Under the pieces are notes generated by a model. It did not search any database, was not told the DNA's origin, and was given only the letters and a program-made list of their open reading frames with translations. Shown piece by piece: positions 12,379 through 25,200 of a stretch of 64,000 nt of DNA. The stretch comes from Hyalella azteca (Eukaryota > Arthropoda > Malacostraca > Amphipoda > Hyalellidae). The stretch spans positions 63,371 through 127,370 of the forward strand of contig NW_025943705.1 of NCBI RefSeq assembly GCF_000764305.2. Reading direction: 5' to 3'. The position numbers were made by a program, and so were the translations under genes. Numbering within the stretch: the stretch's first letter is position 1; each line of letters opens with the position of its first letter.

Positions 12379-12880
12379 AAAGCCCGGTCCACACGCTCAG
12401 TTTTCACAACGATTAGTCTGCGCAGTTTTAAGTCGGAATGAAATCGTTGCACTTTTTAGAGCGTCCACACGGTACCGACTTATCTGAGTAGTTTGCTCAG
12501 TTTTGCGCGATCTCGCCATGGAGACGTCTCGGACAAATTTTACGGACGGTCTCCCCAAATTCGGCGAGCATGGAATATCTCCCGAAGTAATGAACGTAGC
12601 TCGATAAAACTTGATACACAGGTCCGCCATGGTCGCCAGAATCATTGAAACTGAGCACAAATCGAATCGGAAAACTGTGCTACCGTCCACACGTTCCGAC
12701 TTGTCTGCGCAGTTCATCGAAATCTATGCTCGGTAGCTCAGATTTCGATGGAACTGCGCAGTTTTCCCGCCGGCTCCAAAACTGCGCAGTTTTTCCGTCC
12801 ACACGCAACGTTTTGTCTGCAACGATTAGAACTGCGCAGACAAATCGTTGTGTAAAACTGAGCGTGTAAACCGGGCTTTA
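12379..12880. mobile_element. 502-bp foldback / MITE-like element
   Basis: The ends are inverted: AAAGCCCGGTCCACACGCTC at the left, and the reverse of AAGCCCGGTTTACACGCTCA at the right. The similarity continues into CAGTTTT-ACAACGATT. Inside are further short inverted blocks around CTGCGCAGTTTT. It has no transposase frame, so it would be mobilised in trans if at all. Confidence 0.75.
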
Positions 12881-13025
12881 GACGGCACTTCAGCGTGACC
12901 TGGGACTGCTACGTCGGACATAACTACCTAGTATCAGTTAATCCATGATCAGATTGAATTACTCTATACAAGAATCAAGAACGTCTATGGCGTTCATAAA
13001 AATGGCGTCCCTTAATCAGTTCCCC
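12881..13025. other. 3' flank of FASTKD with a dispersed repeat fragment
   Basis: GCGTGACCTGGGACTGCTACGT near 12892 also occurs, with changes, near 22125 (GCGTGGCCTGCGACTGCTACGT) and 63499 (GACTGCTACGTCCGA), so this is part of an interspersed family. Confidence 0.5.
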
Positions 13026-13266
13026 TTATCTCCTGCCCGAATATATTTTGTCGTTGAGGTAAGCCTGTTTGCTATTGTTGGTGCTTAGCGCCATTGCCTG
13101 CCATTCATGACGCGACACATTGATGACGTCATAGCCAAGAACCTCGAGGTGTCGTTGCTTCATCTGTTGCTCGCCGTTCAGTTGCCCAGCGATCGTCATT
13201 GTGCCTGCATCGTCGGTGCTCTGGCGCTGAACGAAGTGGGACTTGTTGTGCAAGAGAATGCAATGT
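13026..13266 (-). CDS. FASTKD exon 11 (RAP domain and stop)
   Basis: Acceptor CATGCTCAG. It encodes HCILLHNKSHFVQRQ and MKQRHLEVLGYDVINVSRHE followed by WQAM, the RAP domain, which resembles PD-(D/E)XK nuclease folds, then a short tail and TAA. Confidence 0.93.
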
Positions 13267-16200
13267 CTGAGCATGGAGGGATGACTTTAATTAGAATTAA
13301 ATCCATTAGTGTACAAATTAATAGCATTGCTCTTTCAAATATTATGTCGAATCATAAAAAACTAGTTCAAATAAATCGAATTAATGGTGAAGTAACACTA
13401 AAATAAAAGAAAATTATTTTAAAATGAAAAAATGGAGAGCGACCTGGAGTATCCTGGAGGCAGTGGGGTTAGCACAGCCGGGGTGCGGGGGTGCAGCGGG
13501 GAAGGCTGCTCTGCCGGTGGCACCGCGTTGCCTTTGTCATCCAACACAAAACTGAAATCTGCAATTGACGTGAAATAATTTCAGCACAAGAGATGAAAGT
13601 TGATAATACAATAGAGTACCAAAACCAACAATTCCATGACTGACAACTGACGAGCACTATGGGTAAATTGGGTGTAAAGGTTCAAGAACCACACATTTTA
13701 CAAAATATTTCTCGATAAAATATCAAGAGAGTGATAAAAATATTGTTAGAGTATGAATATTCCAGGTATTCCAAAAGAAATTTCATGAGAAGTCGTGCAA
13801 TAAGAGTATAAAAAAAAGAAAATGTGACGAGAAGTCGTGTAAGAAAAGTATAAGCGACAGTAGTAAAGTAAAGGAAAATAAAAGTACACTACCTAATATG
13901 AAGTAAATTAAGCAGGAACTACTTTAACCCAGAGTGTGCTTGTACACGGGGACAATAGTGGCGGCCAGTGCAACTTTCAAATACTATCCGCCACTATTTA
14001 CCGTGCTATTGGCCTCGTGTATAGGCGCTACTGGCCACGGGAGGTCCTAGTTAACCCTTCACACGCAGCCATTAGCGTGATACTTAGTTGCGGCATTTGA
14101 AAGGTATACTGACCGCCAGTACTGGCCCATTAACAGTGATTGGCTAACTCAATTCAGTTGGACAATTTTCGGCCTTTACCGTCCTAATTACGATGCTGCT
14201 CTTCTATGCTGTTCGCTGATTATCTTTGATCATAACATGCCTTTTAAAGCCCACTTATTGACTGGAAACGACCAAAATAAATTGTTGCTCAAAACACGTA
14301 TGCGCCTTTAACGAACTAAGGAACCCAGTTACTATGAATCTAAACCTCTATAATATTTATCCGAGACCAAAACCTCTGTTCAGGCGTATCTTAACAGATG
14401 AGTCAACGAAATTTATCGTTTATTTGGTTGGAAAAGACATTTAACAACATTTTACTATCTTTGGAAATTAGGTAGAGTGTCAACCATTTTTGACTCAGGC
14501 TTTCAGTAACTTTTACTTTATCCTATACATTATACTTTGGGTTTAAAAAAACTTCAACTTATTGGCCACATAAAAAAAGTGATGTCTGACCCATGTGGTA
14601 GTAGTAAGGGGAGTAGAGGTTATAATTAAATAACTACAACTTATTGGCCACATAAAAAAAGGTGATGTCTGACCCATGTGGTAGTAGTAAGGGGAGTAGA
14701 GGTTGGGGCTGAAGCAGCTCTTGCCTCCCAGCACCCTTGAGAGCACGTCACGCACCTCCCCACTGAACCCGTCATGTCGGTGACATGCTGTACAATTAGA
14801 ACAATAATGAACAATAATTGCAACAACAGTCATTACAAGAAAAAAATCGCCAAATTAGGAAAAATTATAACACAGTACTCACTGCAGTGAGAGACAGAGA
14901 GCGCATTTTCTCGTCGACGAAAACGTGAAGTCACGGACGGACAGACGGACATGGCGAGCACAATAGTGCATTTTTTCCATAAATGAGAAAATGCGCTAAA
15001 AATTAAGCCTAATTAGAAAAATGAATAATCCTTACATTCAATCCTAATTGCAAAAAGAAACAATCCCAATTATAGGAACAATCAACCTTGATTAGAACAA
15101 ATTAATCTGTAAAATTTAGACAGCAAATAATTTTTAGCGATCGGTACTATTTAAATAGGCAACCCTTATCGCCTCGACTGTTAGCGGAATGATGTTTACT
15201 TGAAACTTTAACGAACAAACGAACCTATTTAGTCTTTATCAGTACAGTCAAAAAATTACTCGTTCGGATCGGGACGGTCGATATTTGTTAAAGATCCTAA
15301 TCAAGAGGAAAGTTGACTTTAATTAGTCAATAGGGAACTGACTTAGATAGTTAATAGCTGAATAAATCATATAATTAACATGATTCGTCTTAATAACAAC
15401 TAAATATTATACCGATCAAGATAAATTGTGTATGCTACATGAGGCACGCGTATCTCGGGGTGGTCAATGTTTTCTAGATAAATAATATCAACCAATAAGA
15501 AACAAGACCATTAAACAGACCGGTCTGCATGTAGTCGCTGCAGTATTGGTCACGGAACCACGGCACGCGAGTCTCGGGGTGGTCAATATTTGCTAGATCA
15601 ACCAATAGGAAACTAGACCATCAATAATATCAACCAATAGGAAGGAAACTAGACCATCAATAATATCAACCAATAGGAAAAAACTAGACCATCAATAACA
15701 TCAACCAATAGGAAACTAGACCATCAATAAAATCAAGCAATAGAAAACTAGACCATCAATAACATCAACCAATAGGAAACTAGACCATCAATAATATCAA
15801 CCAATAGGAAACTAGACCATCAATAATATCAACCAATAGGAAACTAGACCATCAATAATATCAACCAATAGGAAACTAGACCATTAAACTGACCGGTCTG
15901 CATGTGGTCGCTGCAGTACTGGTCATGGAACCACGGCACGCGAGTCTCAGGGTGGTCAATACACACGCTGCGGTTCACCTCCATCAGCAGCCTGCGCACT
16001 TGCCGGGGGTAGAACGTCTGCAAGATGACGAGTTGGCGGACAAAAAACGAAGCATAAATTAATAGAAAGAGAACACAAATAGAATTTTTTAATAATAACC
16101 CTTTATCAAGACATAAAATGACATCCAATACTGATCAATTGAGCTGAAAGGAGTATTTTAGACGTACAGGCCGTTCTTTTGACCCACTTTAAACATACAG

Positions 16201-19200
16201 GCCGATCTTTTGACCCACTTTAGATATACAGGCTGTCCTTTTGACCCACTTTAGACATTCAGGCCGCCCTTTTGACCCACTTTAGACATACAACCCGCCC
16301 TTTTTGTCCCACTTTAGACATACAACCCACCCTTTTGTCCCACTTTAGACATACAGGCCGCCCTTTTGTCCCACTTTAGACATACAGGCCGCCCTTTTGA
16401 CCCACTTTAGACATACAGGCCGCCCTTTAGACCCACTTTAGACATACAGGCCGCCTTTTGACCCACTTTAGACATACAGGCCGCCTTTTGACCCACTTTA
16501 GACATACAGGCCGCCCTTTTGACCCACTTTAGACATACAACCCGCCCTTTTGTCCCACTTTAGACATACAGGCCGCCCTTTTGACCCATTTTAGACATAC
16601 AACCCGCCCTTTTGTCCCACTTTAGATATACAGGCCGTCCTTTTGACCCACTTTAGACATACAACCCGCCCTTTTGACCCACTTTAGACATACAGGCCGC
16701 CCTTTTGACCCACTTTAGACATGCAGGTCTGCATCTCCCTGTCGAGCAGGTCCATGAAGGCCACGTTGAACACCTTCCTGATGAGGGGCGCCGTCAGCGA
16801 CTGGTAGAACGACAGCGCCACGACAGCGTTCAGCAGCTGCAGGCCGTGCATCGAACTCAGGTCCCTGTAACAATTTATTAATTCAAGTCATGCATACAAG
16901 ATACAATTCATAAATTCACCATCCATTCACTATTAATTCATAAATTCACGGCATGCATTCAAAATTAATTCATTACTAAAGAATCAAGCCAAAACATCGC
17001 CAAACTCAGACCCTAACAATTAGAAGAAAAAAATTTTGTCCAAAAGCCTCCAAGCACACACCATCCAGCCCATGGTAAACCCATCAAGCCCCAAAACCCA
17101 CTCCTCAAAGCCCCAAAACCGACGCCTCACAGCCCCAAAGCCCCAAAGCACACGCCTGACAGCCCCAAACCAACGCCTCAAAGCCCCAAAACCCACGCCT
17201 CACAGCCCCAAAGCCCACACCTCACAGCCCCAAAGCCCCAAGCCGCAAAGCCCAAAACCCACGCCTCAAAGCCCCAAAACCCCTAAGCGCACGCCTCAAA
17301 GCCCCAAAACCGACGCTTCACAGCCCCAAAACCGACGCTTCACAGCCCCAAAACCCACGCCTCACAGCCCCAAAACCAACGCATCCCAGCCCCAAAACCA
17401 ACGTATCATAGCCTCAAAACCCACGCCTCAAAGCCCCAAAACCCACGCCTCACAGCCACAAAACTCACGCCTCAAAGCCCCAAAACAGACGCCTCACAGC
17501 TCCAAAACCCACGCCTCACAGCCCCTAAGCCCACGCCTCAAAGCCCCAAAACCGACGCCTCCCAGCCCCAAAACCCACGCCTCACAGCCCCAACCCCCAC
17601 GCCTCACAGCCCCTAAGCCCACACCTCACAGCCCCTAAGCCCACGCCACACAGCTCCAAAAGCCCACGCCTCTCAGCCCCAAAGCCCACGTCTCAAAGCC
17701 CCAAAGCCCACGTCTCAAAGCCCTAAAACCCAAGCCTCAAAGCCCCAAAACCCACGGGTCAAAGCCCCAAAACCGACGCCTCAAAGCTCCAAAGCCCACG
17801 CCTCAAAGCCCCAAAGACCACGCCTCGAAGCCCCAAAACCCACGTCTCAAAGCCCCTAAGCCCACGCCTCACAGCTCTAAAACCCACGCCTCAAAGCCCT
17901 AAAACCCACGCCTCACAGCCCCAAAACCCACAGCCCCAAAACCCATACCTCACAGCCCCTAAGCCCACACCTCACAGCCCCTAAGTCCACACCTCACAGC
18001 CCCTAAGCCACCGCCACACATCACCTAAGCCCACGCCTCAAAGCCCCAAAACCCACGCCTCAAAGCTCCTAAACCCACGCCTCACAGCCTCAGCCTCAAA
18101 GCCCCAAAACCCCACGCCTCACAGCCCCAAAACCCACGCCACAAAGCCCCAAAGCCCACATCCCAAAGCCCCTGGCGCACCCGGCGACGACGGAGGAGAG
18201 GGCCCTCATGGCCTGGAGGGGCAAGGGGGGCGCGTGGCCCAGCATGAAGGTGGAGTGCAGCGCTTGGCCCACCGTCAGGCCCTGGACCCGGGCCCTGTCC
18301 TGGTACAAGAGCAGCAGCACCGCGTCTAGCACCTGTTGTTATTATAATCATTATTATTACCCTTATTATTGTGATTTAATTGGTATTATTACCCATTACA
18401 TTACTGTAGTAACAATATTATTATTACCTATTCTCATTAATATTGCTATTTTGTTGTTATTATTATCATTATTAATACTCTTACTATTGTGATTTAATTG
18501 GTATTATTACCCATTATATTACTGTAGTAACAATATTATTAATACCTATTCTCATTAATATTGCTATTTTGTTGTTATTATTATCATTATTAATACTCTT
18601 ACTATTGTGATTTAATTGGTATTATTACCCATTACATTACTGTAGTAACAATATTATTATTACCTATTCTCATTTATATTGCTATTTTGTTGTTATTATT
18701 ATCATTATTAATACTCATACTATTGTGTTTTAAGTGGTATTATTACCATTACATTACGGTATTAATAATATTATTATTTTCTATTGTCATTTATATTGCT
18801 ATTTTGTTATTATAATCACCCTTTCCATGGTGATTAAATTATTATTTTCACCTTCACCATTATTGTGGTATAATTTCATTCTAATTATTATCGTTCCATT
18901 ACTTCATTCAGATCATTTTAATTACGATTTCCGTTATTTTTCATAAACATTATTGCCATTGTTATCATCAATAATAATTTTTTTATTATAATTATTTCAT
19001 TCTTATTATTATTTTTGAACATCGGCTTTTTAGATGTGTTTAATACAAATAAATTTAATAAGATTGCTTATGAGCAAAAACAAGATTGGTGCAAGATTGT
19101 CCAGGTTACCTGCCTGGGGCCATACTTTCAAAACTCGCTAAGTGAACGTAAGTTCTTACGCTCTATTTTCTTATCTATGATTGGTGGATTTTGCTCGAAA

Positions 19201-22200
19201 GGCCGTCAATGATTGGCTGATGAGCTTACGATCTCTTAAATTTTTTGAAAGTATAGACCTGGACACTTTGAAAATGTTTATAATGAGAAAAAAATAAGAT
19301 TTCAGATGGTAAATACCTGGACATTATAGAATTTAGATCGTGCGTAAGTTTGTGCGGTGATGAAGGCATCTTTGGTCGTCAGCTCATAAAGGTGTTGGGC
19401 GACGATGGGAGTTACTTTAGAAAGCGTTACAGACTCTGCAGTAACGTAACTATTTAAATTTGAACCTTCACTGAAAACTGGGGGTTGAGGGGAGGAATAA
19501 ATTGTATCATTTGGGTGGGGGGTTAAATGGGGTTGCGTGCTAACGCCACTGAATTGGGAGGAAGACGAGGGTTTAACAGAGGGATTTGTAGAGTTAAGAG
19601 TGTAAGGGGACGTAAGGGATTTTGCAGGGTGATCTATCGGGTTAAAAGTATAAGGGGAAAGAGGAGTAGGAATAATGCCTTTGGTCCAAGACAAGGAGTT
19701 TGTCAAGGGATTCGTCAAGACGTGGTCGCTGTATTTGCTGAACAGTTCGTCAACGATGGCGCTTGCCCTTGTCACACGAATGAGGTCTTGCAAACTGCTG
19801 CTCTTCTGGAAATATAATATGTGTTATTAGCTGCAATGTTTATGTGAAATATAATTGAAGTATTACATCTGCAATCAGCTGCAGTGTTTACGTGAATTAT
19901 TAAGGAATTATTACATCAGTAATCAGCTGTAATTTTTATGTTAATCATTAATGAAATGTAATCAGCTGCAATGTTAATGTGAAATATTATTGAAATATTT
20001 AACCTGTAATCAGCTGTAATGTCTACGTGAATTATTAATTATATATTACATATGTAATTAGCTGCAATGTTTACGTGAATATTGATGAAATATCACATCT
20101 GTAGTCAGCTGCAAATTTTACGTATTACATCAGCACTCAGGTGCAATGTTTGCATTATTCATTACACTTGCGTTCAGCTGCAAGGTTTAAATGTAGTACA
20201 GTGAACTGAAGGAACGTGACTCTGGAACTTAACGGATAAGAATTTTAGAAGTTAAATTCATGACGCTCATATACAAATTGAGGCACATATACAAATTTAT
20301 ATAAGGCTTACAAAATCGGACTCATCCATACATTTTGCAAAGGTGGTTTCAATGTATAAATCCGAATGTTTAAGTATAAAAAGAAACTCTGAGATTATTT
20401 GTATGAGCTTATTGTCATAAATCGCCAGGAGAACGCAAGTGAAAAGATAGTGTAAGTCTAAAATGAAACTACAACTTCAATCAATCCATCACTTCCTTTT
20501 TTAAACGTAAATTAAAGAAATATTTCAAACAAAATATGAATAAGGAAAGGCCGAGGCTAAAGATTTTTTTAAACATGAACTAAAGAAACATGGCAAAGAA
20601 AATGAAGAAAGGCAGAAGCTAAAAAAATTTTTTTTAAACATGAACTAAAGAAATACGGCAAAGAAAAAGGGAAATAAGGGGCCGAGGCTATTAAAGATTT
20701 TTTTAAACATGAACTAAAGAAACATGGCAAAGAAAATGAGAACGAGGGAAGGCCGAGGCTTAATTTTTTTTTTAAACATGAACTAAAGAAATGCAGCAAA
20801 GAAAATGAGAACGAGGACAGACCGAGGCTAAAGATTTTTTTAAACAGGAACTAAAGAAATATGGCAAAGAAAATGAGAATGAGGAAAAGCCGAGGCTAAA
20901 GATTTTTTCAATGGTGAACTAAAGAAATTCGGCAAAGAAAGGGAAATGAGGGAAGACCGAGGCTAAAGATAATTTTTTTAAAACACGAACTAAAGAAATA
21001 CGACAAAGAAAGTGAGAACGAGAGAAGGCCGGGGCTAAAGATTTTTTTTAAACATGAACTAAAGAAGAATAGAATAGAAGAATAGAATAGAAGAATCGAA
21101 GTGTCGGCATTGAAGAAACAGGCCCATGGCCTGTAGAAACTAGATATTTCAAGAATGCCGATTCTTGAACTTTTTCCAAAGAAACATGGCGAAGAAAGGT
21201 AAAACTATGGAAGGACCAAGGCTAAAGATTTTTTAAACATGAGCTAAAGAAACATGGCAAAGAAAAGGAGAATGAGGGAAGGCCGAGGGTAAAGATTTTT
21301 TTAAACAAGAATTAAAGAAACATGGCAAAGAAATGAAAAATGAGAATGAGGAAAGGCCGAGGGTAAAGATTTTTTTAAACATGGACTAAAGAAATACGAC
21401 AAAGAAAATGAAAATGAGGGAGAATTAAAGAAACATGGCAAAGAAAGGGAAACGAGGGAAGGCCGAGGGTAAACAACTGACGAGGGCGAGACGATGGCAG
21501 CAGGCGGCGAGGGCGTGTGCGAGGGAGGTCATCTTGCTGACGTAGCCCACGTTATAGCAGCCTCTGTTGAACGCCTGTGATACCTGTGATATAAGAGACG
21601 TGTATAGCATCGTCAGTGACGTACAGCATCGTCAGTGACGTGTGACGCATCGTCAGTGACGTGTACAGCATCGTCAGTGACGTGTACAGCATCGTCAGTG
21701 ACGTGTGACGCATCGTCAGTGACGTTACGCGTCGTCAGTGACGTTACGCGTCGTCAGTGACGTAGTGACGTGTGACGCATCGTCAGTGACGTGTGACGCA
21801 TCGTCAGTGACGTGTGACGCATCGTCAGTGACGTGTGACGCATCGTCAGTGACGTGTGATGCACTGCATTGCCGGTGACGTACCATAGTGCATCGTCATA
21901 ACATGCAGCAGAATTAACGTATTTTAAAAATAATGCAAAGATATCTATACGTTACCATTTCGTATATAGATTTACAAATGGAATCAATTTCCATCACAAT
22001 TTAGTAGACTTTTATTACTCATCTTTACTCCTCAATTATTAAGAATTAACAGAAATAAAGTAATAATAATTAGAATAATCAATAATCAATACTAACATAA
22101 TTAATAAGGCGGCGAAATACAGACGCTGGTCCAGCGTGGCCTGCGACTGCTACGTACGAAACACATACTAAGGATATATATTCAAACTAGGAGCTGCAGG

Positions 22201-25200
22201 TTACCTGCAGACCGCGGGTCAGGAGCTGCAGGTTACCTGCAGACCGCGGCTCAGGAGCTACAGGTTACCTGCAGACCGCGGGTCAGGAGCAGCAGGTTAC
22301 CTGCAGACCGCGGGTTAGGAGCTGCAGGTCCTTGACGTTGAGACGGGGGGCGACAGAGAGGAGGGAGGCCACTAGGGGGGCGGGGAGGGCGCCGGCGTCA
22401 CTGTACGCAAGCACGAAGCTCCCCATACGCACCATACGCCCCACTATCGACCCTGGGGGGAGGTGGATGCGGTATAAACATCACGCAGAGAAATGAGTGA
22501 TACTGTCCAAATATTGACGCACCATACACCCCACCATCGAACCTGGGTATAAACATCACGCAGAGAAATGAGAGTGATTCTGTCCAAATATCGACGCACC
22601 ATACACCCCACCACCGACCCTGGGGAGAGGGGGATGCGGTATAAACATCACGCAGAGAAATGACAGTGATTCTGTCCAAATATTGACGCACCATGGGCCC
22701 CACCATCGACCCTGTGGGTGGGTATGCGGTATAAAATCATCACTCAGACAAATGAGAGTGATTCTGTCTAAATATCGACGCAATTTTTGCCCTTTGTGCA
22801 AGTCATCCTGAAGCAGTTTGGAACAGCAAAGGGGTGTGGTGAAAATTGTGTTGTTACTTTTTGGACAATATAACAATATGAATATATACATTTTGACAAT
22901 ATGAATATATACATTTTGACAATATGACTAGATTCATAATTGGACAATATGAAAATATTCATTCAAGTAAATATCTTCAGGTGTTCGTGGTCAAAATTTC
23001 ATGATCAATTGTTCTGCTTAAGGTGCCGTGTTATTGTTTTGGTTCTGAACACAATATTGAATAATAAATTCTTCTTTAGTTGACGACTTAGTAATAATAA
23101 AGTCCATATAGTTGATGTTGATGACTTCTAGAAAGCTTTGGTTCCGATCACACGACTAATTATTAATGAAGTATCCATAGAACTGATGGTATTAATTAGC
23201 AGTTTTTAATGAAGTATCCATAGAACTAATGGTATTAATTAACAGTTTTTAATGAAGTATTCATATAACTGATGGTATTAATTACCAGCTACGGAATAAG
23301 TGATGGTATTAATTACCAGTTTTTAACCAAGTATCCATGGATTTATGACTTTAATTACCAGCTACGGAGTGCATCTGCCCGTTGATGAGCTCAATGATAC
23401 GCTGCTCGAAGGCCTTATGGCGATACTGCCCCCCCAGGTTTTGGTTGAAGTACAAATACCGCTGCTGCACTTGCGCGATCGCCGCGTCGCGACCCAGCGC
23501 GTCATCTCTGAAACGTACAAACGTAACGTGAAACGTACAAACGTAACGTGAAACGTACAAACGTAACGTGAAACGTACAAACGTAACGTGAAACGTAACG
23601 TGAAACGTACAAAAACTTGTAGAATTTACGACCTTTTTTGTTATGGTACATTTCAACATTATTGAATTTTCGACCTTTTTTATTATGATATATTTCAACA
23701 TTGTGGAATTTACGACCTTTTTATTATGATACATTTCAACATTTTTGAACTTACGACCTTATTTATTATGATACATTTCAACTTTGTAGAATTTACGACC
23801 TTTTTTATTACGATACATTTCAACAGTGTTGAATTTACGACCTTTTTTATTATGATACATTTCAACATTGTTGAATTTACGACTTTATCTTACATTATAG
23901 TCATGCCTCATTTGTATGTCTACAATGTGCGGGATATCATACGACATAGGAACTCTTATGTCCTCTCCGATCCGCCCAGCAATATACAAATGACAACCTT
24001 TCTTATTTTGACGCATTTGGACTTTCATTTTCCATGATAATCAAGCTTGAATTGTAAGCCAACAATGTGCGATATATTCCAAAGCAAACGTACTCTTAAC
24101 TTAAGTGATATTATAAATTAACCATGTACCGCCAACAGATGTAAAAAAACATTCGGAATCATATTGCAATGCTCTAAAATTGGAGAAAAAAAATTCAACA
24201 CCTACGAGTTAATCCAAGCTTACTTGAAGATTTCATCACGTGCCAAAATTTCTTCAAGTCCTGAGAGGACTTTGTCCCAGAAGCGGTTGATGATATCGAA
24301 GTCATCGATGATACGCGAGCGCAGTATGAGGTACACGACACGCATATGCGCATTTGAGAGCGGAGCGTCCAAAAGTTTCTTCACAACCTCGACGATGTCT
24401 GACTTCAAAGTCTGCGCGCACTCCGGTGACAGACAAAGAAATAAGTTGCCTTGTATCAATGGGTCACTTTCGGTGGACATCGCAAGAGCTGCTTGCCGGT
24501 AAAGATTCACCATCAAGTGCCGGTCTAGTTTATTGAGCTGGCAGTAGGCACATAGCTCGATTATCTCATTCGTTTCCAAATGTGTGGTTCTGGATGCAAG
24601 TAAGGAGGTTACTCGGCCCAGCAAATCGTGGTAGGCGAAAGGACATCCGGTGAATATGATCAATTGAACTAGACCTATTAGAATTCCGTGATCTTCGGCC
24701 CTAATGACCCCCAAATCGAGAAGCTCCATGACTTTTTTCGAGTGCAGACTTGCGAACGAGAGCGGTAAAAGTTTACGCGAGTTTGTAATGCAATAGTTGA
24801 TCAAGAGGTAATCTTCCTTGCTCTTGCATATGTTCAACAATTGCATGAGCCTTGGCATAAATTTCCCTTTCACGAAGTAATTCAACTCCGGACTCCGCAA
24901 AGGGACGAGAATCCTAGTGAGCGACTCCAAGTCAAGTTGGTCCGCGTGTGCCACAAGACGCTGTAACATTTTGTGAACCAACATAGAGTTATTCGGCAAT
25001 GATAAACATGAAACATGGACTAAAAGACGAGCAATGCTAGCGTCATCTAAGCAATGTAAGTTATTCTCCAGCACTTGCGTCAGCTTCTCCATGACACGGT
25101 GGTTTGGAACGTCAACAGGACCTATCGTCGAACGAGTGATGGAGCTTGAGTCGATAAGCCCGTATCCCACCAGGCTGTAAAGTTTTGTGATCGCCGAACA

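Noticed and set aside
17036..17638. 200-codon open frame on the plus strand
   Set aside because: It is entirely inside the 22-bp C-rich minisatellite of FASTKD intron 6; the Pro/Lys/Ser repeat peptide is a by-product.
18082..18351. 89-codon frame overlapping FASTKD exon 6
   Set aside because: Different frame from the family match; it runs into the minisatellite.
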